Positions 1 to 9,082 of a stretch of DNA of 20,749 bases are shown piece by piece. The notes beneath the pieces are model-generated. The model ran no database searches. It was not told the origin of the DNA and worked only from the letters and a program-made list of their open reading frames with translations. A program made the position numbers and the translations under genes. The stretch covers positions 1 through 20,749 of the forward strand of contig JBHIBO010000027.1 in the NCBI GenBank assembly GCA_046759185.1, given 5' to 3'. Every line of letters starts with the position of its first letter. The stretch's first letter is position 1. The stretch comes from JAJISK01 sp046759185 (lineage in GTDB: Archaea; Thermoplasmatota; Thermoplasmata; RBG-16-68-12; JAJISG01).

Positions 1-1615
1 CCGTCTCCACGCCCTCGAAGACGTCGGTTCGGAAGAGAATCTGAGTGAGGCCCTGCCGTTCGTTTCCACCCAGGTCCGCCTGATGGCGAATGTCGAAGGT
101 CTGGCTGCTCGCGGTGAGGCTTCGTACCTCGAAGTGGGTGAAGGGGACAAAGCCCTCCGTGCTGCTGCTGAGATAGCTCTCCTCCGAGTTCTGTCGGTCC
201 GCCCCGGTCTCGTCCTCGGCGAACAGCCCCCCGCCGTTGCTCCCGCTGGGGCCCTCGTGATGGAATCCGTTCACCATCCACACGTAGTCCCCGACGGAGG
301 TCGGCGTGAAGGTCACGCTCAGGGGGTACGTGGGGTTCGCGGTATCCGACGTTGTGGCGAGGGCTTCTCCGTATTGAGCATCGGCATTCGCGGGATCGGG
401 AATCATGAAGGCGAGGATGCGCGCGTTGTCGATGCCGTCCGTTCCCCCGTTCGCCCGAAAGTCGATTCCAATGGTCTGCTGGGTGTCCACGCCGGTGATC
501 TTCAGGATGGCAGCGAAGGTCTTCCAGACGTCCCCCGACATCTCGTACGTGAGCTGATCGGTTCCGGTCCGCGTCGCCCCGTTTAGGGTGATCTGGGATT
601 CGCCCAGAAATACCTGAACCCCGGAGCTGCCCACGTGCCTCTGCCGCCAGGTCGCCACCACGACCCACTCTTCCGAGGTGTTGCTCGGCGTGAACTGCAG
701 TTGAACCTTGTTCGCATAGGTCGTGGAGGAGGTCTGGGTCTCACCCAGGCTCTCCGCAACGAAGTAACGGGCCGAGAGCGTGTTGGTCGGTGGGCTGACC
801 GCCCCCGAGTGGTTGTAGTAGAGGTAGTGGTCGACATCGAACCCACTGGCGGCGATGGAGGCCTGAGTCTTGAACAGGATGGTCGTGCTTGCGGTGTCCC
901 AGGAGGACCCGTTACCCAAGGCGCGGTCCACCTCGTTCCAGGCAGTACCGTTCCAGTAGACGATCCGGATGTCGTCCCCGTCGGTCTGGGACTTGCCGTT
1001 GGTAACCAGGTCAGAGTGGTTGAAAGTGAGCTTCACCGGGTAATTGCTCGGGATGGCGGAAGCACCCGCCGAGATGTTGATGGGTTGCCGCAAGGAGTAG
1101 TTCGTGTCCCACCAGCTCGCCCCGCCGCCCCCGAGGTACATGTTGAAGGTGTAGTTCCCGGCGGCCAGGCCGATGTCCTCGCCCCCCGTAGGCCAGGCCT
1201 CATCCACATACCAGTAGGCGGTCTGGCCCAAGGTGTCGAAGGTGAGGGTGGCCTCGGCTGTCCCCTGGGTCGCGTTCATGTACTCCCCAGCGGGAGAAAT
1301 CCCACTGGTGGCCGTGTCGTGGAGGTAGTACCGATCAGGGAGCGACACGCCCGTAGCGACTTGTGCGAGGATGCCGAAGAGAAGGGTCGAGAGCAGAACC
1401 GCACTCACGAGGCTCGCGGAGATCCTCCGCTTCCGAAGGCAAACGACCCCCACAAGGAGAAGGAGCGGGATGGTCAGCAGGAGCGCCATCGTCCCAATTT
1501 GGGTCGAAAGGGGAGCAATCGGGAGGAAGAAGGTGGCGAGAGCGACAGTGGTTCCCGCCGCGAGGAGAACCATCAGGACGATGGCCTGAAGCTTGGGCTT
1601 TGTCAGGGGCTCCAT
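1..1615 (-). CDS. Large membrane-anchored surface protein with DUF2341-like domain (3' end outside window)
   Basis: The frame is open from an ATG at 1615 to the window edge (538 codons, no stop), so the C-terminus is missing. Residues 1-90 hold three hydrophobic segments (about 11-33, 41-60, 66-90) separated by a short basic RKRR stretch. A shared YYLHDTATSGISPAGEYMN segment follows, then a TLTFDTLGQTAYWY module (about 124-160) and a DUF2341-like domain (about 165-265, WWDTNYSLRQPINI, DGDDIRI). Two related beta-rich modules of roughly 130 residues follow (about 275-400 and 400-538). Many NxS/T sequons suggest an N-glycosylated extracellular protein held by its N-terminal helices. A GAGGTGGGG stretch lies 11 nt before the ATG; an in-frame GTG at 1627 is the alternative start. 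It is a paralogue of the 1832-8995 gene. Exact function unknown; adhesion or carbohydrate binding is inference. Confidence 0.85.
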   Translation of the reverse strand, partial: MEPLTKPKLQAIVLMVLLAAGTTVALATFFLPIAPLSTQIGTMALLLTIPLLLLVGVVCLRKRRISASLVSAVLLSTLLFGILAQVATGVSLPDRYYLHDTATSGISPAGEYMNATQGTAEATLTFDTLGQTAYWYVDEAWPTGGEDIGLAAGNYTFNMYLGGGGASWWDTNYSLRQPINISAGASAIPSNYPVKLTFNHSDLVTNGKSQTDGDDIRIVYWNGTAWNEVDRALGNGSSWDTASTTILFKTQASIAASGFDVDHYLYYNHSGAVSPPTNTLSARYFVAESLGETQTSSTTYANKVQLQFTPSNTSEEWVVVATWRQRHVGSSGVQVFLGESQITLNGATRTGTDQLTYEMSGDVWKTFAAILKITGVDTQQTIGIDFRANGGTDGIDNARILAFMIPDPANADAQYGEALATTSDTANPTYPLSVTFTPTSVGDYVWMVNGFHHEGPSGSNGGGLFAEDETGADRQNSEESYLSSSTEGFVPFTHFEVRSLTASSQTFDIRHQADLGGNERQGLTQILFRTDVFEGVET

Positions 1616-1702
1616 GTCTCGGCGCACCCCACCTCGCTCCAGACTCGTCCAGAAGGCCGCTTAAAGGGCGCGCCCTCGTTATCAGTGCCGATTCTAGGAA
1701 TC
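1555..1702 (-). repeat. Duplicated promoter and N-terminal coding region, copy 1
   Basis: 1561-1702 aligns without gaps to 8941-9082 with about 9 mismatches in 142 bases by eye. Weaker gap-free similarity continues downstream through the anchor-coding part to about 1261 (offset 7380). It covers promoter, leader and first codons, so the two genes arose by tandem duplication or have been kept alike by gene conversion. Confidence 0.8.
1659..1702 (-). promoter_or_regulatory. Promoter of the left surface-protein gene: TATA box plus conserved inverted repeat
   Basis: On the minus strand CTTTAAGC (1666-1659) lies about 46 nt before the ATG at 1615 and fits an archaeal TATA box. Upstream, 1675-1702 is a 28-nt block identical to 9055-9082 before the paralogous gene. 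It contains the inverted repeat GATTC-CTA-GAATC (minus strand, 1702-1690). A second palindrome, TTCCGGAA, lies at 1725-1732. The placement upstream of the TATA box suits an activator site. No regulator is identified. Confidence 0.55.
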
Positions 1703-1831
1703 TGTGATGATGATGAGAACCAGATTCCGGAACACGAGCGGGCCTGAAGCTCATCCGGGCCTCACCTAGTTGCCCCTCAGAGGGCCAGAGCTGACGGACA
1801 GCGAAGAGACAGGGTGTCAAGCGCTCCGGTC

Positions 1832-4800
1832 TCATCCTGAAGGCCTCTGCTGAATTCGGATGACCAATTGCGCCGTGTAGGTCCCGAACGCCTGGGCGAT
1901 GGGGAAGAACACGCTGAACTGGACCACGGTGGTGTTCTCGTTCGCATCCGTGGCATGGGGGAAGAACCAGGTGGACGATCCGAGGATGTACACCAGGTTC
2001 GCCTCGCCCAGTCCGGTGAAGGCCGTGTCGGAGGTGATGTTGTCGTTGGGGTCCGCCGCCGCGAGGATCTGCACGTTGGAGATGTCGATGGTGTCGCCCC
2101 CTTTGAGGAGGTGGGTGGTGAACCAGATGGTGAGGTTGAAGTCGTCGTTGGAGCGATAGGTGACCGTGATGGTATTCGAGTTCACCGTCTGGCCCCGGAA
2201 GCCGGTGACGCTCCAGTCGCCTCCGATGGTCACGTTCGTGTACATGAAGACCCCGAACTCCATGTGTTCCCCTGTGGAGGCTGTCTGCAATGTGGACGCA
2301 TCTGTCCCGTCGCTGACCTCCACCTCGCCGTTCCAGGAGTCCACGTCGTTGTAGGAACCGGCGGTGCTGTTGGTGGGATCGGCCGCTTGCTTGACTTGGA
2401 AGCCCAGTTTCAAGGCCAGTTTGAACTCGTATCCAATGATGGTGGGCCCGTCGAGGATGGACGTCTGGCTACTCGCCGACGCGTTGTAGGTGGCGCTCCC
2501 CTCGGTCACGCTCCATTCGCTCAGGGAGGCAGTGGACGGATCGGCGGTGTCGACATACCTGAGCTCGATGCGGTAGTTGGCCCCCGTCGTCTGCTCGGCA
2601 AATGTAAGCTCGGAGTCGGTGACCACGCGCGCGGTGACGTAGTCCAGGCGTGCGCCGGACGCGTTGGTGCCGATCCGCACCCGAAGGTTCGCGTCGCCCA
2701 GCTTGGCTGGGGTCCAGGCGGTCGCGGAGGTGAAGTCCAGCCACTCCACCGTGTTGTCGTCGGCAGATTTGTTCGTCGCCGTCTGATTTGTGGCCCAAGA
2801 CGCGCCGCCATCCCAAGAGACGGTCACGTTCAAGCTCGGGGCGGTGTTGTTCCGGAACCACTCCACGCCGACTTCGACTGAGCTAATGGGATCCGAGCCC
2901 AACGCGAACCCGAACTCCGTCCAGGCGGTGTCGTTGGCCCCGCTCACTGACGGAGTCGAAGCCGGAGCCCATGCCGCGAGAGCATGGGTTATCCTGTTCG
3001 ATCCGGAGTCCGTAGTCCAGTTGACGGTCTGAATCCCCGCTGTGGCGACCGACTCTGTTCCCCCCCCGACGGCGCTGCTGGCTCCTGTGACGTCGTACCG
3101 TTCCGTCTGCCCGGTATTGGGCGTGAAGCCCGACACGGCGTTGCCCGATGCGACGGCGTCAAAGATCCAGGCGCCGTCCGTGACGGTTGTGATCTGCGTC
3201 TCGATCCAGTCGTCCCCAGCCTCACCATCGTCACTGCTTGCAGTAGCCTCTGGGGCCTGCTGGGCCGCGTCGGATACAGACATGGCACCCGCCTGGACGG
3301 CATCCGCGCTCGGGACCGTGATGGAGACGGTGTAGGTTCCCGCCAACGGGAGATCGGATTCGAGCATGTACCACAGTTCCGCGTTCGCCTCAAATCCGCT
3401 TCCCACCGTGTTGTTGATGGCTTGGGTGAGGGAGACGCCATTGTATGTGACGGCCGTGACCTGCGTACTCCCGATGGTGGGACCTTCGATGCCGATACCG
3501 ACCACCAGAAGTCTGTTTGAGCCACTTCCTATGGCGTGGGGGAACGTGAGGGGCGAGGTGGTGGAGCTTGCACTGCTGACCGCGTCGAAGACAATTGCTC
3601 CGGCTCCTCCGCCCGAGTCGTTGGCGTAGGCGTACAGGTCGTCGGAGGAGAAGCCATTCGTACAGCTCGTCCAGTTGGAACCCACTCCCTCACACGCGGT
3701 CGGGTCCTGCTGGGTCGTCGTCGAGATGTCACCGTCGTACCACAGGCGGAGAGCGACGTCGCCATCGCCCCCGATGTCCGCCCAGCCGTTCGGGTCCGTG
3801 GCGTTGAAGAGGAAGAAGCTGTCCACGTTTACGTCCAGCTGCTCCCCGACCTTCGAGGCGGCCGTCGCGTTCTCCAAACGGAAGTTGGAGAGGACGGGCG
3901 GTGCATTGACGCTCGGTCCGGCGAAGGCCGCAGTCCGGGTGAATACCCCATTCGTGTCGTTGGCCCAGAAGAAGTGGGAGTACTCCCCTGCCGCCAGTGT
4001 CGTGTTGACATAGTACGTGACCCCTGTCTTCCACTGGCTGTTGTTCACGAGAAGGTAGCCGATGGAGAGGTCGGTCAATCCCGAGTCGGACGTGTCGTTG
4101 AGGCGGACGCGGACCGTTCCGCCGCTCTTCTCGTCCGCGAGGAGAGTGTAGTTGAAGAAGCTCACGGCCGTCTGGTCGAGGGTCCCCCGCTGCGCCCAGT
4201 CTCCGGCAGTGAAGTTCCAGACCCAAACACCATAGGTGTCGTCCCCCGCGGTGAGGTTGTAGCGAAGCCTGAGGGTGTCCTCACCCCCGCTGCGTATGCC
4301 CGTGGTGTTGAACTGTGCCAAGAAGTCGTTGGCCCCCACCGAGGCGGCGACCTTCAGCAGGACAAACGTCCGCTCATGAGATGTTCGGGAACCTGTTGTG
4401 CTTGCCCGCCAGCGCACCTCGACCGACTCCCCCGCACCGGGGCTGACCAGACCGTTCGTCATTGCGGCAATGTCCGCGTTGTCGATCGAGGCGTCGTGGG
4501 TGGAGAGCCGTTCCGATTGGGAGGTCTGGGCCCCGTTGACGTAGAGGGAGTAGTACGTGTTAATGTTCGAGCCGATCGTGCCGTAACGATGGCTCTCCGA
4601 GAACAGTGCCAGATAGCTCCCCGCTCCCGGGGTCAGAGTCATACCGGCGAGAAGGGCGTCCGCCGTGTTCGTCGCGGACGCATCCCCCGTGGCGTTGACC
4701 TCGAAGATGTTCGCGGCGTCCGTCTTGATCAGGGTCAGGGTGCGCTCGTGAGCGACGATGGTGCCGGTGCCGGCCTGCCGCGCCCACCGGATCTCGACCG

Positions 4801-7800
4801 GCTGCCCTGCTCCCGGGCTGACCTTGGCGGCGATGAAGACCGGCATTTCGGTGTTCGGTATCGATGATTCCTGGTCAATCGTCCGCTCGGTGTGCTGGAG
4901 TATCGCTCCATTGACAAAGACCGCGAACGCGGGACGCGCCCCGCCGGGACCATCGCTGGAGGTACTGAAGAGGAGCAGATAGTCTCCGGCCCCGGGGGTG
5001 AGCGTCATGCCGTTCAGGAGCGTGTAGGTTGCGGAGGCGAGCGTGTCATCAGCCGTGGCATTGGCCTGGCTGACATCGGTAGAAGCGACCGGGAAAAGAT
5101 TCAGGGTCCGTCGGAAGGCCGTCCCAGTTCCCGCCGTGACGAGCCAACGCACTTCGACCGTCTCGCCCACTCCGACGGTGATATTGGCATGGGTTGCGAT
5201 GGCGTAGGCACTGTTGACGATCGAGGATTCTTGAAACTGCTCCCTCTCTGTGTGGGCCTGCTGCACGCCATTGACGAAGATGGAGATGCGGACAAACCCC
5301 ACCGCGCTGAGGCTCACCGACGTGCTGAAGACCGCGAGATAGTCCCCCGCTCCAGGCGTGAGGCTCATCGAGTCCATCAATACATACGACCCGCTGGTGG
5401 TCGTCGTATCGGCAGTGGCATTCGCCTCCATGATGGGTGGCGGCGTTGGGGGGACGTTCTGTGCCAGGACGCTCGAACTCCCTTGGTCTGCCTGCATATT
5501 CGGGAAGTTGGTCACCGTACCGTTGAGAGCCCAGTAGTCGCTCACGAAAGCATCCACCTCGGGTGTCTGGGTCGGGGTCATCGTGAAGTTGTTGTAGGTG
5601 CCGTTTGCCGCATCGGAGACGTTCGCACGGATCACGTTCGCCGGGGTCCCGTCGGGATGTCGATAGTCGATCGTGAAATTGAAGTTCGTCGTGGTCGAGC
5701 CGGAGGTGGGCGTAAGGGTGGGGTTGACTAGCTGCGGCTGGGTGCCCGCGACGGGTGTTTCGAGGTTGGTGGGATCTGCCGTGGAGTTGTACGCGAGGAC
5801 GAAGCTGGCGCCGCCGGCGACCGCCGTCACGTTGATCAGTAGGCGGAGGCGGCGTGGATCGCTCGAGGTGAAGATCTGTTGGGCGCCGGAGCCGATATTC
5901 AAGGCGAAGGGATTTGGGGTATTGCCATCAATGGTGACAGCGGTGGAGGTGACGATTCCCTGAGGGTCGCTGCCGTCGGACTTTGTGTGGTTCACGCTGA
6001 CGTCGATCTGGACAGCGGAGCCGGCTACCTCCCCCCCCACATCGTAAAAGGTGGAGGGCGACACCTGATTGTTGTACTCCGTCAAGATCCAGTCCGCGGA
6101 GCGGGTGGCCTCGATCATCCGTGGCTCGTCGATGTCTCCGTAAAACCATCGACTGTCTCCAAGGGCCCGGCGCCCAATGACCACGGGTTCCGTATTGCCC
6201 AGGATGTTTCCGCTCTGTGAGGTGCAGTTCGCTTCCTCCGTGCCATTCCGATAGATGCGGGTGGTGGCCCCGTCGTAGGTTCCGGTGAGGTAATACCAGA
6301 CTCCGACGGCGAGGACCGACGTGTCGATGCGACAGTAGCTCGTCGGGGCCCCGGTCCCGTTGATCCTGAAGTTGCCCGTGTCCGCGGTCTCTACACCGAG
6401 GTGAATCTCATAGGAGCTCGTGCTCTTCAGCACAACACCGGCATCATTCGGTTGCGACTGGGACAGGTTCACCCAGGCACTGACCGTGATCTGAGTCCCG
6501 GTGATGCTGATGCTTGAGCTGTGGGGGACCTGGACCCACTGGGAACCGGCGAAGTTCTGTGAGTCGCCAATCTTCCCGGTGGTGTCGGTCGACCCTTGGT
6601 TTGTTCCGTCGTTGTTGTTGGACGTCGAATCGAGGAAATCATCGTTCAAGTGCCAGACGCCCTTGTATCCAGATCCCCAGGTGCCCGCGACATTCTGCTG
6701 GCTTCCGACCGTGCTGTTGCCGTAGTACATGTAGAGGACGGTATCGGAAACGGAGGAGAGCGAGGTGACGTTGACCCACGTGACGAGTTCGCCCGTCGTC
6801 CCGTCAAACCGCTCTATCTCGTGGTTCAGTTTGCTCGCCGCATCTGACGAAGTGAACAGGATGTCATCTCCGTCACTCTGGGCGTTGGCCGCGAGGTCGG
6901 CGTCGGAAGTGAGGTCGATCAAGACTGGAAAGTCGGTCAGGTCCGCGCTGACCTTCGTGGAATTGATGGTGATGCTCTTCCGGTATGACCAATTGGCATC
7001 ATACCAAGCCCCGGGCAGACCGTTGAAGTACATGTTGAAGGTGTAGTCCCCTGCGGCAAGGCCGAAGTCCTCGCTCCCGGTGGGCCAGGTCTCGTCCGTG
7101 TACCAGTAGGCGGTCTGTCCCAACGTGTCGAATGTCAGGGTCGAACCTCCGGTGCTCGGAGTCCCGGCCGTGGTTGCGGCTGGGCTAGTTGTGCCTGTGA
7201 TGGAGTCAGATTCGATGCGGACCCTGCCTACGCCGCCGGAGCCGCCCCCCCCGCCAGGCGAAGCCGCGGTACCTCCAGACCCTCCCGTAGCGGTAACCAG
7301 GGAGGCCCCAAGCGAAGCCGAATTGGATTGAATCATGATCGACCCTCCAGACCCCCCACCGCTTGATCCCGCCCGTGCCGTGCCGGCGGCAGCACCGGCT
7401 GTCCCGTTGCTTGTAATACTTCCCGAGACGGTGACTGAATCTGCGACGATGAACACTATCCCTCCGCCATCGCCACCAGCAGCTCCGGTTACCGGACCGT
7501 TATCATGGCCACCGCCCCCGCCACCGCCCGATCCCAGGAACAGATCGGTCAGGGCGGCGTCTCCATAGAGACCTCCTCCACCCCCGCCTCCTGCGCCGAC
7601 GCCGGCGAAGCCGCCCCCTCCGGGGTAGGTACCTCCGCCCTCACCTGTGTATGACCCTGAACCTGCAGCACCTCCGTTGCCTCCGCCTCCCACACTACCG
7701 GCTGCACCGCCATCAAATCCGGCACCCAGATTTGCGTCGCCATCGTCTCCTCCGGTTCCACCACCTCCCCCATCGGTACCGGTTGATCCACCGGAACCAC

Positions 7801-8995
7801 CAGATCCCCCGGACTGACCACCATCGGCACCGCCGCCACCTCCGCCGCCGCCCCCGGCATAGCCGCCACCACCCCCACCGGCGGCACCGTCAGCGGCTGT
7901 GTTGCCATCCGTGTTTCCTCCCCCACCACCCCCGCCACGAGTGCCGTTCGGCGATGTACCGTCATAGTTGGAGCTGCCGCCGCCCCCGGAGGTTCCGGGG
8001 TTGCCGCCTCCACCTCCCGATGTGATGTCATCCCCCCCACTCCCCACTGTCCCGTCATAACTTTCCCCGTTGGTGCCCCCACCGGTGGTTCCGCCAGTAC
8101 CGCCTCGATATCCCAGGCCATCGGCGCTGATTGCGCCGCCGGCGTTGACATTGACCGCTCCAGTGGCTCTGAAGACATTGACACCGCCGCTGGACCCATC
8201 CCAGGCGTTGGCGGTCAAGGTTCCACCGCTGTTGATGGTCACCGTAGTCCACTGAGGCACACGTTGCACAACCACGCTCTGCCCCGTCAGATCCAGATTT
8301 GAGGTGGTAGCTCCGTAGAGGTTCTGAATGGCTGTCTGGAGGGTGAACGTATTCGACGCGATAGATTGGATCTCCAGGAACTCGTAGGTGCCGGCATTGC
8401 CGTTGTTGGCTCCGTCTCCTTGGAGATTGACCAGGAAGACCTCGTCGTTCGCGGCAAACCCGGTCGCTGAAGTCACCGTGAGAGTCGTCCCACCGGTGGC
8501 ACTCCCGAACGAGGTCACGGTGGTCACGATCCCATCGGCATAGGTGGAGCGGGCCGAACCCAGGATATCGGTATTGAGGTTGCTCGACGCCGAAATTGTG
8601 ACCGACCCATCGGCTCCAGTACCGGTGTCAAAGCCTCCAGTTCCCTGCGTTGTATTCATGTACTCCCCCGCAGGAGAGATGCCGCTCGTGGCCGTGTCGT
8701 GAAGGTAGTACCGAGTGGGAGGCGAGACGCCGGTGGCGACCTGCGTGAGGATGCCGAAGAGGAGGGTGGACAGGAGGACCGCACTGACGAGACTCGCCGA
8801 GATCCTCCGCTTCCGAAGGCGCACGACGCCGACCAAGAGGAGGAGAGGAACGGTCGGCAGGAACGCCATCGTTCCGACTTCGGTCCAGGGAGGTTCGATG
8901 GGTAGGAGGCCGGAGGCTAGTATCAGAGCGGCTCCCGCAACGAGGAGAACCATCAGGACGATGGCCTGAAGCTTGGGCTTTGTCAGGCGCTCCAT
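1832..8995 (-). CDS. Giant multidomain surface protein (three-helix anchor, glycine-rich module, DUF2341, LamG, tandem beta modules)
   Basis: 2387 residues from the ATG at 8995; an in-frame GTG at 9007 is possible, but the ATG matches the paralogue and has GAGGTGGGG 11 nt upstream. Order of parts: three transmembrane helices (1-90); a beta-rich segment (about 120-280) with VFLVNLQG and VVVQRVPQW, leading into a very glycine-rich stretch (about 280-590); TLTFDTLGQTAYWY module (about 617-655); DUF2341 (about 664-765, WSYRKSITI, DGDDILFTSSD, LYMYYGNSTV); a LamG/concanavalin-like lectin domain (about 775-985, GVWHLNDDFLDSTS, GTYDGATTRIYRNG); three tandem modules of about 120 residues (about 1190-1552); further Ig-like segments; and a beta domain at about 1800-2005. 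The C-terminus has no membrane helix or sorting signal, so the N-terminal helices must anchor it. Dense NxS/T sequons indicate glycosylation. Likely adhesin or glycan-binding appendage; the ligand is unknown. Confidence 0.92.
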   Translation of the reverse strand: MERLTKPKLQAIVLMVLLVAGAALILASGLLPIEPPWTEVGTMAFLPTVPLLLLVGVVRLRKRRISASLVSAVLLSTLLFGILTQVATGVSPPTRYYLHDTATSGISPAGEYMNTTQGTGGFDTGTGADGSVTISASSNLNTDILGSARSTYADGIVTTVTSFGSATGGTTLTVTSATGFAANDEVFLVNLQGDGANNGNAGTYEFLEIQSIASNTFTLQTAIQNLYGATTSNLDLTGQSVVVQRVPQWTTVTINSGGTLTANAWDGSSGGVNVFRATGAVNVNAGGAISADGLGYRGGTGGTTGGGTNGESYDGTVGSGGDDITSGGGGGNPGTSGGGGSSNYDGTSPNGTRGGGGGGGNTDGNTAADGAAGGGGGGYAGGGGGGGGGADGGQSGGSGGSGGSTGTDGGGGGTGGDDGDANLGAGFDGGAAGSVGGGGNGGAAGSGSYTGEGGGTYPGGGGFAGVGAGGGGGGGLYGDAALTDLFLGSGGGGGGGHDNGPVTGAAGGDGGGIVFIVADSVTVSGSITSNGTAGAAAGTARAGSSGGGSGGSIMIQSNSASLGASLVTATGGSGGTAASPGGGGGSGGVGRVRIESDSITGTTSPAATTAGTPSTGGSTLTFDTLGQTAYWYTDETWPTGSEDFGLAAGDYTFNMYFNGLPGAWYDANWSYRKSITINSTKVSADLTDFPVLIDLTSDADLAANAQSDGDDILFTSSDAASKLNHEIERFDGTTGELVTWVNVTSLSSVSDTVLYMYYGNSTVGSQQNVAGTWGSGYKGVWHLNDDFLDSTSNNNDGTNQGSTDTTGKIGDSQNFAGSQWVQVPHSSSISITGTQITVSAWVNLSQSQPNDAGVVLKSTSSYEIHLGVETADTGNFRINGTGAPTSYCRIDTSVLAVGVWYYLTGTYDGATTRIYRNGTEEANCTSQSGNILGNTEPVVIGRRALGDSRWFYGDIDEPRMIEATRSADWILTEYNNQVSPSTFYDVGGEVAGSAVQIDVSVNHTKSDGSDPQGIVTSTAVTIDGNTPNPFALNIGSGAQQIFTSSDPRRLRLLINVTAVAGGASFVLAYNSTADPTNLETPVAGTQPQLVNPTLTPTSGSTTTNFNFTIDYRHPDGTPANVIRANVSDAANGTYNNFTMTPTQTPEVDAFVSDYWALNGTVTNFPNMQADQGSSSVLAQNVPPTPPPIMEANATADTTTTSGSYVLMDSMSLTPGAGDYLAVFSTSVSLSAVGFVRISIFVNGVQQAHTEREQFQESSIVNSAYAIATHANITVGVGETVEVRWLVTAGTGTAFRRTLNLFPVASTDVSQANATADDTLASATYTLLNGMTLTPGAGDYLLLFSTSSDGPGGARPAFAVFVNGAILQHTERTIDQESSIPNTEMPVFIAAKVSPGAGQPVEIRWARQAGTGTIVAHERTLTLIKTDAANIFEVNATGDASATNTADALLAGMTLTPGAGSYLALFSESHRYGTIGSNINTYYSLYVNGAQTSQSERLSTHDASIDNADIAAMTNGLVSPGAGESVEVRWRASTTGSRTSHERTFVLLKVAASVGANDFLAQFNTTGIRSGGEDTLRLRYNLTAGDDTYGVWVWNFTAGDWAQRGTLDQTAVSFFNYTLLADEKSGGTVRVRLNDTSDSGLTDLSIGYLLVNNSQWKTGVTYYVNTTLAAGEYSHFFWANDTNGVFTRTAAFAGPSVNAPPVLSNFRLENATAASKVGEQLDVNVDSFFLFNATDPNGWADIGGDGDVALRLWYDGDISTTTQQDPTACEGVGSNWTSCTNGFSSDDLYAYANDSGGGAGAIVFDAVSSASSTTSPLTFPHAIGSGSNRLLVVGIGIEGPTIGSTQVTAVTYNGVSLTQAINNTVGSGFEANAELWYMLESDLPLAGTYTVSITVPSADAVQAGAMSVSDAAQQAPEATASSDDGEAGDDWIETQITTVTDGAWIFDAVASGNAVSGFTPNTGQTERYDVTGASSAVGGGTESVATAGIQTVNWTTDSGSNRITHALAAWAPASTPSVSGANDTAWTEFGFALGSDPISSVEVGVEWFRNNTAPSLNVTVSWDGGASWATNQTATNKSADDNTVEWLDFTSATAWTPAKLGDANLRVRIGTNASGARLDYVTARVVTDSELTFAEQTTGANYRIELRYVDTADPSTASLSEWSVTEGSATYNASASSQTSILDGPTIIGYEFKLALKLGFQVKQAADPTNSTAGSYNDVDSWNGEVEVSDGTDASTLQTASTGEHMEFGVFMYTNVTIGGDWSVTGFRGQTVNSNTITVTYRSNDDFNLTIWFTTHLLKGGDTIDISNVQILAAADPNDNITSDTAFTGLGEANLVYILGSSTWFFPHATDANENTTVVQFSVFFPIAQAFGTYTAQLVIRIQQRPSG
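4340..5428 (-). repeat. Three tandem modules of about 120 residues inside the giant surface protein
   Basis: Units start at 5428, 5068 and 4702 (spacing 360 and 366 nt). Each begins with [EQ]xNAT[AG]D, contains GMTLTPGAGDYL or a close variant, then FVNG, a xxER...SSI or xxER...ASI turn, and closes with GxxVEIRW or GxxVEVRW...ERTL or ERTF. The units have diverged at the DNA level, which suggests an old duplication of one beta-sandwich domain. The left boundary is approximate. Confidence 0.85.
7235..8150 (-). repeat. Glycine-rich low-complexity stretch in the giant surface protein
   Basis: About 300 codons encode runs of 4-9 glycines broken by Ser, Asp, Asn, Ala and Tyr. The region is flanked by short beta-strand-like segments (TINSGGTLTANAW, VNVNAGGAISADG before; GGSIMIQSNSASLG, GVGRVRIESDS after). 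This pattern is typical of glycine-rich adhesin or tail-fibre-like beta-helical modules. The homologous site in the left paralogue has no such region. Boundaries are approximate. Confidence 0.8.
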
Positions 8996-9082
8996 GAATC
9001 GGCGCACCCCACCTCGCTCCAGGCTCGTCCAGAAGGTTGCTTAAAGGGCACGGTCTCGTTATCAGTGCCGATTCTAGGAATC
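8935..9082 (-). repeat. Duplicated promoter and N-terminal coding region, copy 2
   Basis: This is the partner of 1555-1702 (offset 7380). The last 22 bases, 9061-9082, are identical in both copies, as is the wider upstream block 9055-9082. Confidence 0.8.

Noticed and set aside
635..1747. Open frame of 370 codons on the plus strand
   Set aside because: It lies opposite the surface-protein gene, whose minus frame has clear membrane helices and a DUF2341-like domain. The plus translation is low-complexity and charged, typical of the opposite strand of GC-rich genes.
3536..4867. Open frame of 443 codons on the plus strand
   Set aside because: It is antisense to the giant surface protein, with Arg/Val/Gly-rich composition and no domain or membrane segment that I recognise.
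7235..8150. Possible CRISPR-like or simple tandem DNA repeat
   Set aside because: There is no constant repeat/spacer length. The pattern follows glycine codons of one continuous protein frame.
7549..8199. Second minus-strand open frame across the glycine-rich region
   Set aside because: It is a frame-shifted reading of the glycine codons (Val/Pro/Ala-rich product) with no start signal. The main frame is continuous through it.
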